Below, piece after piece: positions 32,965 through 43,157 of a DNA stretch of 64,000 nt (position 1 is its first letter; the number at the start of each line of letters is the position of its first letter). Both the position numbers and the translations under genes were made by a program. The notes below the pieces were generated by a model that saw nothing but the letters and a program-made list of their open reading frames with translations, was not told where the DNA came from and ran no database searches. Source of the stretch: Flavobacterium sp. Root420. Its GTDB lineage: Bacteria; Bacteroidota; Bacteroidia; Flavobacteriales; Flavobacteriaceae. The stretch lies in NCBI RefSeq assembly GCF_001427905.1, contig NZ_LMEF01000012.1, forward strand, positions 359,367-423,366, written 5' to 3'.

Positions 32965-35703
32965 TTAAAATTTAAAATTATAAGTAATAGTTGGTATCGG
33001 AACTGCAAAAATAGAGGTCTGATAGGCTTTAATCTGTCCTTCTTTTGTTACAAAAAAGATGGAGTAAGGATTGTTTCTTCCCAATACATTGTAGATCGAA
33101 ATATTCCAGAAACTATGTGCTAATTTTTTTATTTTATGATTTCCTTCAATGTTAAGTCCTATGTCAAGTCTGTAATAATCAGGGATTCGGTATTTATTTC
33201 GGTCGCTGTACATGGTATATTCAGCGCCTTGATAAAAATATTTACCTATTGGGTAAGTAACAGGTCTGCCGGTTTGATATACAAAATTAGAAGAAAAGCT
33301 ATAGCGATGTGTAAATTTATAATTCATTACAATACTAAAGTCGTGTGGCTTGTCAAAATTGGTTGGGAAATATTCACCGTTATTTACTTTTTCATCATTA
33401 AACTGACTGTCCAATTTTATAAATGTTCTAGAATATGTATATCCAATCCATCCGTTAAGTCTTCCGTTCGGCTTTTTCAATAAAAACTCAACTCCGTATG
33501 CTTTTCCGTCTCCTTGCAATAACTCAGTTTCTAAATCCTTATTTAAAAGAATATTGGCACCTACTTTGTAATCTAATATGTTTTTTGATGTTTTATAATA
33601 GCCTTCCAGACTTAGCTCAAGGTCTTTGTATTCTAATTTTTTAAAAATACCTAATGAATATTGTAATCCACTTTCTGGTTTTACATTCAAATCAGATAAT
33701 TTCCAGGTATCGGTTGGAGACTGAGTTGTATTATTTGTTAGTAAGTGAATATATTGGAAATTTTTATCGAGACCAGCTTTTACAAATAAACTTTCATCAA
33801 AGATATATCTCAAACCTATTCTTGGCTCAAATCCACCAGATGTATTGATAACTTGATTATTAGTATATGTCTTTTCTGCGGTTACAGTCGAAGGAGTCAT
33901 AGGAACGCCTTCTTCATAAATTTTTTGTGTGGATGGTCCTAAAGCTGCATAAAGAGAATATCGGGCTCCAATATCCAATAATAACTTTTCAGTAATTTGA
34001 AATTTATCAGAAAAAAATACAGCTGATTCCAGTCCTTTTTCATTATCTACTTTTGTAGGAGTCACAATTGAAGAGTCTCCATTTGGGCTTAATTCTCCCG
34101 GATTAACTTTGTATAATTTACTCGTTATTCCGTAAGTGAATTTATGGTTAGTATTAAGTTCGCTATTGAATTTTAAATTTGCCTGAGTCTCATTTATTTT
34201 ATATTTGAAAATAAATGATTCAGGATTAGTAGATTCATAATTAATACTGAATTTATATTCGCTGTTTGTAAAGTTTAGTTCGCTGCTGTTTTTTTCATTA
34301 AAAGCATGTTTCCATTTTAGAGAAACAAGGCTATTGCTGTATCTGTAAATAGAGTCAGGAGTTATACTATAAACATCTTTACTGTAATATCCGGTTCCTT
34401 CTACCGAATTGTTTTTGTTTATCTTGTGATTGTATTTTGCAAATAAATCATAAAAAGAAGCCTGGCTATTTTTCAGGTTTTCATCATCCAATTGCTTTAA
34501 AATCCAATCTGAATAGGTGGCTCTTCCGCCTATTAATAAACTTGCTTTATCCTTTACTACAGGAATTGAAACCGTAAGATTGCTTGTTACTGGACCGATT
34601 CCGCCTTCTCCCGATATTTTTTCGGTATTCCCATTTTTAGAAACAATGTCAAAAACAGATGATAACCTGCCTCCAAATTCCGGAGGTATTCCACCTTTGT
34701 AAATGTCAACTTTGTTTATAGTATAAGGATTAACAGAGGAGAAAAATCCAAAAAGGTGTGTCGGGTTGTAGATGGTTGCATTGTCCAATAATATCAGGTT
34801 TTGATCTTCTTTTCCTCCTCGGACATTAAATCCTGAAGAACCTTCACCAGCAGTTTTGATCCCGGGAATAGTTAATGCAACTTTAAAAATATCCCGTTCT
34901 CCAAGTACTAAGGGGATATTTTTAATTCCCTCAGCTTCGATAGTTGTAACACCAGTAATTGCTGTTCTTATATTTTGGCTGTCCTTTCCTTTTACCAATA
35001 CTTCATCTAATTGATTAATTTTTTCGATGATTGAAAAATCCAAAGTACCGTTACTATAAATCATGATTTTTCGAGAAGTACTATTGTGAAATATGGACTC
35101 GATTTCTATTGTACTCAGACCGGTAGGAAGTTTTAAGCTATAAAATCCTTCAGTATTTGTAATAGTAGATATGGCAGTATTTTTTGCTTTTACAGTGATA
35201 TCCGCCAGAGGTTTGCCATCTTTTAAATCTGTAATATGACCTGAAAGTGTATAAAGTTCAACATCTGAATCTAATGTTTCTTTACCGATTAATGCAATAG
35301 AAGCTGATTCTAATTTATTTTTTTTGACAGAATCATATTGTTGGAAAAAGATTGGTACATTAGAATCTTTTGTTCCGTTACTCGGTAATTTGCTATAAAT
35401 AACACTGTTTTTTGTTAATATGATTTTGTTTTTACTAATAAAAAAATTAAGATCAGTGTCTTCTAAAACTTTTGACAATAATTCTTCAATAGTCTTATTT
35501 GAATAATCACCTGAAATTAAAACAGTATTGTCGAACCAATCGTCCTGGAAATAAAATTTATAATTAGTAGACGCTTCAATTTTTTTTAAAACATCAACTC
35601 TGCTGATGTTGTTGTAATTAATGTTAATTGTGTTTTTTTGAACTTGTGAATACATTAACTGATTAAAACCGAAAAATAATAAAAGGATTGTGAATATTCT
35701 CAT
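32965..35703 (-). CDS. TonB-dependent receptor with STN and carboxypeptidase-like domains, copy 1
   Basis: 912 residues: signal peptide (LLLFFGFNQLMYSQ), STN domain (about 25-100, NYNNISRVDVLKKIEAST), a carboxypeptidase-regulatory-like domain (about 150-230, LSGHITDLKDGKPLADITV), a plug (about 250-370, GFNVRGGKEDQNLILLDNA and GGRLSSVFDI), and a 22-strand-type barrel ending in ITYNFKF. It should import a ligand across the outer membrane with TonB energy. An STN domain usually signals to an anti-sigma factor, but none is nearby. The C-terminal third is very similar to the copy at 39593. Confidence 0.92.
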   Translation of the reverse strand: MRIFTILLLFFGFNQLMYSQVQKNTININYNNISRVDVLKKIEASTNYKFYFQDDWFDNTVLISGDYSNKTIEELLSKVLEDTDLNFFISKNKIILTKNSVIYSKLPSNGTKDSNVPIFFQQYDSVKKNKLESASIALIGKETLDSDVELYTLSGHITDLKDGKPLADITVKAKNTAISTITNTEGFYSLKLPTGLSTIEIESIFHNSTSRKIMIYSNGTLDFSIIEKINQLDEVLVKGKDSQNIRTAITGVTTIEAEGIKNIPLVLGERDIFKVALTIPGIKTAGEGSSGFNVRGGKEDQNLILLDNATIYNPTHLFGFFSSVNPYTINKVDIYKGGIPPEFGGRLSSVFDIVSKNGNTEKISGEGGIGPVTSNLTVSIPVVKDKASLLIGGRATYSDWILKQLDDENLKNSQASFYDLFAKYNHKINKNNSVEGTGYYSKDVYSITPDSIYRYSNSLVSLKWKHAFNEKNSSELNFTNSEYKFSINYESTNPESFIFKYKINETQANLKFNSELNTNHKFTYGITSKLYKVNPGELSPNGDSSIVTPTKVDNEKGLESAVFFSDKFQITEKLLLDIGARYSLYAALGPSTQKIYEEGVPMTPSTVTAEKTYTNNQVINTSGGFEPRIGLRYIFDESLFVKAGLDKNFQYIHLLTNNTTQSPTDTWKLSDLNVKPESGLQYSLGIFKKLEYKDLELSLEGYYKTSKNILDYKVGANILLNKDLETELLQGDGKAYGVEFLLKKPNGRLNGWIGYTYSRTFIKLDSQFNDEKVNNGEYFPTNFDKPHDFSIVMNYKFTHRYSFSSNFVYQTGRPVTYPIGKYFYQGAEYTMYSDRNKYRIPDYYRLDIGLNIEGNHKIKKLAHSFWNISIYNVLGRNNPYSIFFVTKEGQIKAYQTSIFAVPIPTITYNFKF

Positions 35704-35723
35704 TTGGATGATTTCTGCAAATT

Positions 35724-36440
35724 TTAATTATTAATGTACTTGATAAGGTTTTTCATGAATAAGGAAGGATTTACTTTTCTTAAGTCTCTATTCATAAGAT
35801 AGAAATCATTTATTTTTCTTTTACCGTCAGGAAACAGCGTTATGATTTCTTTTTTTTCAGTTATCAAATTATACTTGTTTTCTTTTAATAAGACAAACTC
35901 GTATTTGGGTACATAATCAATTAAATTAATTTCATCTTTAACGCTTTTCTTTTTTTCTTTGTAATATTTGATATAAAGCGTAATGTTATTTCCAATTAAT
36001 ATTTCCTCATAATATCCACCTTTGAAGATTGATGTGTTTAATACTTTAAGGTTAGTAAATTTATCATTACCAATAGTAAAAGACTTGATTTTATCTTTAA
36101 CAAGGTTGATTTTGGTTGTGTTAGCTTCATCATAAGGTCTTAAAACCAATTCGTCACTATAAATGTCGTATTTGAGAAACAAATCAAAATACAATTGGTC
36201 ATTGTAGTTAATACTTCCTTTCTTGAATTCATCAATCAAATAGCGATTTTGATTAGTAGCCGTCTTGTCAAAATTCAAATGTGCTAATCCATTTTTGAAA
36301 TCTAAAGATTCTAAACCTAAATTTTTATCGAACCAATTATAGACTGTAATGTCATCATTTGTTTGACCTTGGCTAGAGTGAATATTTAAGAATAATCCAA
36401 ATAAAACAAGGAAAATAGTTTTTTGTTGATGATTTTTCAA
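35724..36440 (-). CDS. Secreted protein of unknown family, first gene of operon copy 1
   Basis: 238 residues; signal peptide LFGLFLNIHSSQGQ. Motifs shared with the copy at 42376 are DITVYNWFDK, LKYDIYSDELVLRP, GYYEE and INEFYLMNRELRK (here INDFYLMNRDLRK). It is otherwise beta-rich, with a basic C-terminal helix. I do not recognise a domain. First position behind the promoter suggests it belongs to the system, possibly as a periplasmic partner of the receptor. Confidence 0.7.
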   Translation of the reverse strand: MKNHQQKTIFLVLFGLFLNIHSSQGQTNDDITVYNWFDKNLGLESLDFKNGLAHLNFDKTATNQNRYLIDEFKKGSINYNDQLYFDLFLKYDIYSDELVLRPYDEANTTKINLVKDKIKSFTIGNDKFTNLKVLNTSIFKGGYYEEILIGNNITLYIKYYKEKKKSVKDEINLIDYVPKYEFVLLKENKYNLITEKKEIITLFPDGKRKINDFYLMNRDLRKVNPSLFMKNLIKYINN

Positions 36441-36477
36441 AGGATTGGTCGTTTTAGTGTTTTGTTTTGGTTGATTT

Positions 36478-36485
36478 CAAAAGTA
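36478..36485 (-). promoter_or_regulatory. -7 box of envelope operon copy 1
   Basis: TACTTTTG, exact TANNTTTG, 37 bases before the start at 36440. The surrounding ATTTCAAAAGTAT-AAAAAAATGTTATA is shared with 43158-43165. No TTG at standard distance, so an activator or another -33 is possible. Confidence 0.6.
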
Positions 36486-36553
36486 TTAAAAAAATGTTAT
36501 AGATTTTGACTATAATTGTTAAAATGTGATAAATTATTTGTTATTATTAACGG

Positions 36554-36587
36554 AAAATCCCAATTCAAATGAATGAATTGGGATTTT
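36554..36587 (-). terminator. Hairpin behind operon copy 2
   Basis: AAAATCCCAATTCA pairs with TGAATTGGGATTTT over a 6-nt loop. It is downstream of the stop at 36651 and upstream of the copy 1 promoter; a near copy lies at 43235-43268. Confidence 0.75.
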
Positions 36588-36650
36588 TGTAAATATTTTA
36601 TTAACTAATATGATTACTTATCTTAAGAACAAAATGTTTTTAATTAGCAA

Positions 36651-38393
36651 TTACATTTTTACTTCTATCGTTTCTTTTAAAGAAACCGGCGATCCGTTTT
36701 TTGCAAAACCTTCAAGCCTTACCTCGAAAATTCCGGAAATATCTGATGTGTAAAAAGAGTTATTGTTCTTGCTGTTTATTACTACTTCAGGATTCCAGAA
36801 CAATTGATTTCTGAAATCTGGAATTGTTGCATTATCGCTAGAATTAGTATACTCAATTTTGTTGTATAATTTTTTTGGCTGTGGTCTTAATACGGTTGGT
36901 TTTGCAATAAAACTTCCGGTTTGTGTGTTTTTAAAATCTTTATCAAAAGTGATGAAATTAATTAAACCATTAAAAGATTTTGAGCCAACATAATATCTTC
37001 CAATAATAAGATCAATCTTATAAACATTTTTGATGTTGTAATTCATCAAACCATTTTGATTTTCTAAGTACAAGCCATCAACCAAAACTAAAGCTGGGTC
37101 TGCTAATTGTGGAAAAACACTCGGATCGTTTACGTGTAGATATACTTTGTCGCCTACTTGTTTGTGATAAATTTCAGTTGCAACTTCTGTCATTGTTTCT
37201 TTTAATGTTTTAAATCTGGTATAATCATCTAAAATGTATTCTTTGGCAAGTGGATAATAGAAAGTTTCAAGTATTGGCGTTTTTTCAATATGATCTATTT
37301 TTTTATGGTAATATGCGTTTTCAACCTGACTAGAAACGGATCTGTCTAAAAGACTTTCCTTAATCGTATACGATAAATTAGCATTTTGCTTAAAAGATAA
37401 TTTTGAGTAATCTATTTCCGGAGGATTGTTTATTGTCAGATTATAATTAATAGCTTTTTCATCAATAACTTGAACAGTAATATCTGATGTGTAATAGGTT
37501 TTATTAATGCTAAATATAAAATTTCCTTCGGTATCTGTTTTGACTACCTTAAAGGCAAAAGATTTTCCAGGAATAGATAAGCCGATACTTATATCATTAA
37601 CTTTATCAGTAATATTTTGAGCTGTAATTTTGCCGGTAATAGTTTCTCCTCTAAGTTCCGGCAAAATTATTTTTTGACCGTTATTTTGTAAATCAAGCAA
37701 GACCGGATATGATGATTTCATAGCAAATTCTACAGCAGAGATTTGACTTATAGTAGGTATGTTGTCTAATTTTCTAACAGATAAAGAATAATTTCCATCT
37801 ATAAAATTGGCGTTTGCAGATTCAATTTTCAAATCAACTAATTCACGATTTGAAAATGTCTTTTTTTTCAAATTAAGTTTGACATTATCGTTTGTGATGT
37901 TTTTTTGATTTGATGAGATTTCAGAACTAGTTGAAGAATTAACTTCATTTTCAATTAAAGTGTTTTCAGAAGTACTTTTCTCTGTTGTCTTGTAAGGATT
38001 AACAATATTGATGTCTAATTGAAACAACTCAGAAACTGGTTTGTTTAACATCCAATTGGTGTAACCTATAAGTTTGTAATTTCCTGTTTTTAAAGTAGTA
38101 GGAACGAAATAATCGCCTTGACCAATCCCATTTTCTAAAGAAACCTTTATTTTAAAAACAGATTTTTTATTATTATCTACAAGTTCTACGTAACTAACTT
38201 TGCTAATGTTGCTTGGTGTTTTATCTGTAGATTTTAAACAATAAATTTTAAACAATAAGGTTTCACCCGAAACAAATGTCGTGGCATTTGAATGGATAAA
38301 AACAGCCTCGTCTAAAAAGATGGTTTGTTGTGCACCAACGAATTGTGTACTTATTAGTACAAACAATATGATAAAGTGTTTTATTCTGTCCAA
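36651..38393 (-). CDS. Secreted MG2-like protein with TonB-plug-like segment, copy 2
   Basis: 580 residues, signal peptide FIILFVLISTQFVGAQQ. Same layout as copy 1: SGETLLFKIYCLKS and LKTGNYKLIGYTNWMLNK (MG2-like), ELRGETITGKITA, then DPALVLVDGLYLEN and KNVYKIDLIIGRYYVGSKSF, a plug-like stretch without barrel. The start is TTG at 38393, overlapping the DUF4249 stop by 13 bases exactly as in copy 1. Sequence has diverged more than the receptors have. Confidence 0.72.
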   Translation of the reverse strand: MDRIKHFIILFVLISTQFVGAQQTIFLDEAVFIHSNATTFVSGETLLFKIYCLKSTDKTPSNISKVSYVELVDNNKKSVFKIKVSLENGIGQGDYFVPTTLKTGNYKLIGYTNWMLNKPVSELFQLDINIVNPYKTTEKSTSENTLIENEVNSSTSSEISSNQKNITNDNVKLNLKKKTFSNRELVDLKIESANANFIDGNYSLSVRKLDNIPTISQISAVEFAMKSSYPVLLDLQNNGQKIILPELRGETITGKITAQNITDKVNDISIGLSIPGKSFAFKVVKTDTEGNFIFSINKTYYTSDITVQVIDEKAINYNLTINNPPEIDYSKLSFKQNANLSYTIKESLLDRSVSSQVENAYYHKKIDHIEKTPILETFYYPLAKEYILDDYTRFKTLKETMTEVATEIYHKQVGDKVYLHVNDPSVFPQLADPALVLVDGLYLENQNGLMNYNIKNVYKIDLIIGRYYVGSKSFNGLINFITFDKDFKNTQTGSFIAKPTVLRPQPKKLYNKIEYTNSSDNATIPDFRNQLFWNPEVVINSKNNNSFYTSDISGIFEVRLEGFAKNGSPVSLKETIEVKM

Positions 38394-39580
38394 AATGAAG
38401 GTATTATATTAGATGAAAATGATGTGCAATCTCCGCATTCGACCGGCACCATAATGTAATCTATTGGATGATTTAAAAAGAAATATGTTATCCTATTGTC
38501 CTTTAATCCATTAATTAATGTAATACCCATGCACGGAGGATCTCCAAAACCAAAACAAAATCTATAAGTAGACAATGTACAATCCGTGAAATATGGAGGA
38601 ATTTCTTCACCAGGAAATAGGTCTTTATAATTGAAAAATATTCTCTTCGACGAAGCAGATGAAACATCAAAAAAGCCTATTACCTTTTCATTATTATTAG
38701 TTATGCATTTGATATTACCATTTAGTATACCTGGTTGCTTTGGTGATAAGGTGCTTAAGCTGGTTGATATTTCCTTCATTATTCTATAAAAATTGTACGA
38801 CTCCAAACTTTGCACATATTGTGTCACAAGAATGCTATATCGATGGCTAATAATATAGTTTTGATCGCTAATAAATCTTACCGGGAAATTTACTCTATCT
38901 TCATTTAAATTTATAGTACTAGTTAAAATTATGTCATTTGATTTTTTTGTGCTGTAACAGGTTTTAGTATTTAGGGAATTTGGTTCTAAGGTGATTTGTT
39001 GTGGACCGGTGACAATTGCTTTGGTATCGCTCCACTTTGGAGCAATTATTTTATATGTTTCTTCATATTTGTATCTGTAATATTTAGAAGTATTAGTAGG
39101 ATCATAACTTTTTACATTTATTTCCACACCCCTTCCTTCATTATTTGTAACAACCTTCGGAGTAATACTTTCTATTTCATTTTTTGTTGTTAAAGTTTGG
39201 TTTGATGATTGATATCTTTTTCCATCAGATGTAAGAATATTAAGTGTATATTGTATGTTGGGCTCTGCCTGAAATTCATTTTCAGAAACATAAATTCCTG
39301 ATTCTTCCTTAAAGATATAATTCTTGCCTTTGTTGTCATAAACATTTACGGTTGCTCCAAGTTCAACTTGAACATCTTCATCTTCAAACTTAGATGTCTT
39401 AGTTATTTTTATCTCTTGTTTTTTAAACTCATTAGTTATAGTCGCTTCTACTACTAATAATTCTTCATAATTATTGGTTTGTAAATTATATGCTTCACTA
39501 CAACCAATAAAAATCGAACTTAAAAGCAATAATAGAACTATTTGATAAATAAAAACCCTTCTTATTTTTGTTAAATTCAT
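38381..39580 (-). CDS. DUF4249 family lipoprotein, copy 2
   Basis: 399 residues. Lipobox IFIGC (Cys27 region) after a longer N-terminus, then EELLVVEATITNEFKKQEIKIT. Cysteine-bearing C-terminus VECGDCTSFSSNI...SFWTE as in copy 1, with the underlying DNA identical over 29 bases. The middle parts of the two copies differ much more. Gap to the receptor is 12 bases. Confidence 0.85.
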   Translation of the reverse strand: MNLTKIRRVFIYQIVLLLLLSSIFIGCSEAYNLQTNNYEELLVVEATITNEFKKQEIKITKTSKFEDEDVQVELGATVNVYDNKGKNYIFKEESGIYVSENEFQAEPNIQYTLNILTSDGKRYQSSNQTLTTKNEIESITPKVVTNNEGRGVEINVKSYDPTNTSKYYRYKYEETYKIIAPKWSDTKAIVTGPQQITLEPNSLNTKTCYSTKKSNDIILTSTINLNEDRVNFPVRFISDQNYIISHRYSILVTQYVQSLESYNFYRIMKEISTSLSTLSPKQPGILNGNIKCITNNNEKVIGFFDVSSASSKRIFFNYKDLFPGEEIPPYFTDCTLSTYRFCFGFGDPPCMGITLINGLKDNRITYFFLNHPIDYIMVPVECGDCTSFSSNIIPSFWTE

Positions 39581-39592
39581 TTGATTCTGATG

Positions 39593-42370
39593 TTAAAATT
39601 TAAAATTATAAGTTATACTGGGTACAGGAATAGAAAAGATAGATGTTTTATGACCTTTCACTTTTCCGCTTTGGTCAGTAACAAAATAAATCGAGTACGG
39701 ATTATTTCTTCCTAACACATTATAAACTGATATGTTCCAGAAACTATGCGCAAGTTTTTTTATTTTATGATTTCCTTCAATGTTAATTCCCATATCTAAA
39801 CGAATATAATCCGGAATTCTATAAGCGTTTCTGTCGCTATATAATGTGTATTGCGCATTTCCATATTGATAAGTTCCAATAGGATAGGTTATAGGTCTTC
39901 CGGTTTGATACAAGAAATTGGTTGATAAACTGTAACGTCTTGTAAATTTATAATTTAAAATGGCACTTAGATCGTGAGGCTTGTCGAAATTTGCCGGAAA
40001 GTAATCTCCATTATTTACCTTTTCGGAACTAAATTGGCTATCCAGTTTAATAAGTGTACGGGAATAGGTATATCCAATCCATCCATTTAATCTTCCTGTA
40101 GTTTTCTTTAATAAAAGTTCAACTCCATAAGCTTTTCCTTCACCTTGTAATAATTTGGTTTCAACATTTTGATTTAACAAAAGTTGTGCACCAATTTTAT
40201 AGTCAAGAATATTTTTAGATTTTTTATAGTATCCTTCAAGACTAACTTCATATTCTTCATCTTTTAGATTTTTAAAGAATCCTAAAGAGATTTGTTGTGC
40301 AGTTTGAGGAGCAACATTTGAATCTGATAATTTCCATGTATCTGTGGGGGATTGTGTTGTATTACTTGATAAAAGGTGTATGTATTGTCTTGTCATATCA
40401 TATCCGGCCTTTATCGAGAAATCTTCCGTAATAAAATAACGTGCTGCAAGACGAGGCTCAAAGCCTCCATATGTTTTTATAGCTTCATTTTTTTTATAAT
40501 GTATGGTTCCTGTTACAGTTTCGTCGCTTAAAGGTAAGCCTGCCTGATAAGAATTTATATCAGCTTCTCCTAAAGCTGTATAATAAGAATATCTCAAACC
40601 TAAATCAAGCAATAATTTCTCGCTTATTTTGTAGCTGTCTGCTAAGTAAATTGCCGATTCTAAAGCTCTCTCCTTTTCAAGATCAGTCGAAATTAAAAGA
40701 GATTCAGGATTTTTAGAGTGTTGATATCCTGGTGAAATATTATAAAGTTTGCTTGAAATTCCGTACGATAAATTATGTTTTGGAGTTAATTGATAATTTA
40801 GTTTTAACTGTAATTGCGACTCGTTTACTTTATATCCAAAATCAAATGAATTAAGATCATCAGAGTCATAATCAATATTAAACTTATATTCACTATTAGT
40901 AAAAATTAAAGCGGCTTTACTTTTTTTGTTAAAAGTATGATCCCATTTTAATGAAGCAAGTCTGTTACTGTATTTATAAATAGAATCTGAACTTAGACTA
41001 AAACGGTCATGACTATAATATCCTGTTGCTTCAATATTGTTGTTGCTGTTAATTGCATTGTTGTATTTCAGGATTCCGTCATAAAATCCGGCTTGACTAT
41101 TTTTTAGATTTTCATCATCCAACGATTTCAATATCCAGTCAGAGTAAGTGGCACGGCCTCCAAGAACAATACTCGATTTGTTTTTTTCGATTGGTAAACT
41201 AAGTGTCAGATTTGATGTAATTGGACCAATTGCGCCTTCACCGGAAAATTTTTCAGCATTTCCGTTTTTTGTACTAATATCAAATACAGATGATAGTCTT
41301 CCTCCGAAATCTGCAGGAATACTTCCTTTATAAATGTCTGCTTTTTTAACGGTATACGGATTTATAGATGAGAAAAAACCTAAAAAGTGTTGTGGGTTGT
41401 AAAGTACTGCATTGTCTAAAAGTATTAAATTTTGATCATCTTTTCCACCTCTAACATTGAACCCTGCCGATCCTTCGCCGGTAGTTTTAATACCTGGAAA
41501 AGTAGTTGCAACTTTTAAAATGTCTCTTTCACCAAGAATTAACGGAACATTTTTTATTCCTTCAATATCAATAGAAACTAATCCAGAAACAGTGGTTTCG
41601 ATTTGTTTTTTCCCTTTTTTATTAATTACAACTTCATCTAACTGATTTGATTTATCGTTAACATTAATATCAAAAGTACCATCATCATAAACCATTAAAG
41701 TCTTTGTTACTTCTTTATGATTTAATGACTGTATTTCGATAACATTAATTCCTCTTGGAAGTTGTAAAGTATAATTTCCATCAGAATCACTAGAAGTACT
41801 GATGTTTTTTTTTCTTACTTTAATGTAAATGTTGGCTTCAGGTTTACCAGTTTCGGCATTTTTTATTGAACCTGATATAGTATAATTATTCTTGGCAATA
41901 TTTTTATTCTCTTTACCAATAAAAACAATTGATGCTTTTTTCGTTACGCTATAACTGTTTAATGAATCATATTGCTGATAAAAAACAGGATTATCGCTAC
42001 TGTTATTACTCAAGGTTTCAATTGGAGCATCACTGAAATAATTGGAAGGTAAATCATCGTGAATAGTCCTGTTTAATGTCAGGATTATCTTGTTTTTTAA
42101 AATGATAAAATTTAAATCAGTTTGATTTAAAATTTTATCCAGTAACTCATCGATTTTAATATCGGTATAAGTTTCATTTATCAAAGTTTTATTTGAGCTG
42201 AACCAGATAGGATCAAAATAAAATTTGTTTGATGTTTTTACTTCAATTGCCTTTAATGCGCTTTCTAAAGTATCATCTTTGAATGTAATAGATATTCTCT
42301 CATTCGAATTTTGGGCAATAGATAATTGAAATGAGAATAAAATTGCCCAGACGAGTATAAATTTTTTCAT
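39593..42370 (-). CDS. TonB-dependent receptor with STN and carboxypeptidase-like domains, copy 2
   Basis: 925 residues with the same order as copy 1: signal (LVWAILFSFQLSIAQN), STN (KDDTLESALKAIEVKTSNKF), carboxypeptidase-like (ISGSIKNAETGKPEANIYI), plug (GFNVRGGKDDQNLILLDNA, GGRLSSVFDI), barrel ending in ITYNFKF. Blocks such as GRLNGWIGYTYSRT, NFDKPHD and IKKLAHSFWNIS are identical between copies. Loops exposed to the outside differ, so ligands may be related but not identical; this is inference. Confidence 0.92.
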   Translation of the reverse strand: MKKFILVWAILFSFQLSIAQNSNERISITFKDDTLESALKAIEVKTSNKFYFDPIWFSSNKTLINETYTDIKIDELLDKILNQTDLNFIILKNKIILTLNRTIHDDLPSNYFSDAPIETLSNNSSDNPVFYQQYDSLNSYSVTKKASIVFIGKENKNIAKNNYTISGSIKNAETGKPEANIYIKVRKKNISTSSDSDGNYTLQLPRGINVIEIQSLNHKEVTKTLMVYDDGTFDINVNDKSNQLDEVVINKKGKKQIETTVSGLVSIDIEGIKNVPLILGERDILKVATTFPGIKTTGEGSAGFNVRGGKDDQNLILLDNAVLYNPQHFLGFFSSINPYTVKKADIYKGSIPADFGGRLSSVFDISTKNGNAEKFSGEGAIGPITSNLTLSLPIEKNKSSIVLGGRATYSDWILKSLDDENLKNSQAGFYDGILKYNNAINSNNNIEATGYYSHDRFSLSSDSIYKYSNRLASLKWDHTFNKKSKAALIFTNSEYKFNIDYDSDDLNSFDFGYKVNESQLQLKLNYQLTPKHNLSYGISSKLYNISPGYQHSKNPESLLISTDLEKERALESAIYLADSYKISEKLLLDLGLRYSYYTALGEADINSYQAGLPLSDETVTGTIHYKKNEAIKTYGGFEPRLAARYFITEDFSIKAGYDMTRQYIHLLSSNTTQSPTDTWKLSDSNVAPQTAQQISLGFFKNLKDEEYEVSLEGYYKKSKNILDYKIGAQLLLNQNVETKLLQGEGKAYGVELLLKKTTGRLNGWIGYTYSRTLIKLDSQFSSEKVNNGDYFPANFDKPHDLSAILNYKFTRRYSLSTNFLYQTGRPITYPIGTYQYGNAQYTLYSDRNAYRIPDYIRLDMGINIEGNHKIKKLAHSFWNISVYNVLGRNNPYSIYFVTDQSGKVKGHKTSIFSIPVPSITYNFKF

Positions 42371-42375
42371 TTGTC

Positions 42376-43119
42376 TTATTTAGGTTCAATAGAAAGAGAA
42401 TTACTAATGTACTTCATCAAATTTCTCATAAATTGATTTTCGTCAGATTTTCTAAGTTCCCTATTCATTAAATAAAACTCATTGATTTGTTTTTTTTGAT
42501 CTGGAAGAGATTTTATTAGATTGTTTTTATTTTTAATTGGATATATTTTATTTTTTAAATTAAGATAATATAAGTTATTCTCTTTAAAAAGATAAGAGAG
42601 CATACCTTCATTAATAACTTTTTGTTGATTTTTGCGATGTTTAATATAAAAAATGGCATTAGTTGCAATTTTGTTTTCTTCGTAATATCCTGTTGCGAAT
42701 TGAGGAACTAGTGAATCTTTTTTATCAATATTAACAAAATTTTTATCTTTAATTGAAAAAGATTTAACCTTGTAAGTAGTAATATTAACACCAAAATTTT
42801 CGGATTCGTTTAAAGGGCTTATAACTAACACGTCTCTGTAAATGTCATATTTCAGCTTTACATTATAATAATTTAGTCCTTCGTAGGTAAGATTTCCTAA
42901 TTCGTATTGATTGATATAATACAAATGGTTGTTGTTAATTGCTCTGTAAGGATTCGTATGGGGTATGCCATTAATAATATCCAGATTCTCTTTTCCTACT
43001 ATTTTGTCAAACCAATTATAAATAGAGATATCGTTGTTTGTTTGACTGTAAATTATTGAAATATTCAAGAATAATCCAAATAAAGTAAGGGAAATCGATT
43101 TTTTTTGATAATTTTTCAA
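42376..43119 (-). CDS. Secreted protein of unknown family, first gene of operon copy 2
   Basis: 247 residues; signal LFGLFLNISIIYSQ. Paralogue of the gene at 35724 (DISIYNWFDK, LKYDIYRDVLVISP, GYYEEN, INEFYLMNRELRK). It has a nine-residue C-terminal extension. Gap of 5 bases to the receptor. No domain recognised. Confidence 0.7.
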   Translation of the reverse strand: MKNYQKKSISLTLFGLFLNISIIYSQTNNDISIYNWFDKIVGKENLDIINGIPHTNPYRAINNNHLYYINQYELGNLTYEGLNYYNVKLKYDIYRDVLVISPLNESENFGVNITTYKVKSFSIKDKNFVNIDKKDSLVPQFATGYYEENKIATNAIFYIKHRKNQQKVINEGMLSYLFKENNLYYLNLKNKIYPIKNKNNLIKSLPDQKKQINEFYLMNRELRKSDENQFMRNLMKYISNSLSIEPK

Positions 43120-43157
43120 AGGATTCTGTAGCTTTTGATGAATTGTTTTAGTAATTT

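Noticed and set aside
33136..33483. 115-codon plus-strand frame within the TonB receptor
   Set aside because: Antisense to the conserved barrel; no promoter, no family likeness.
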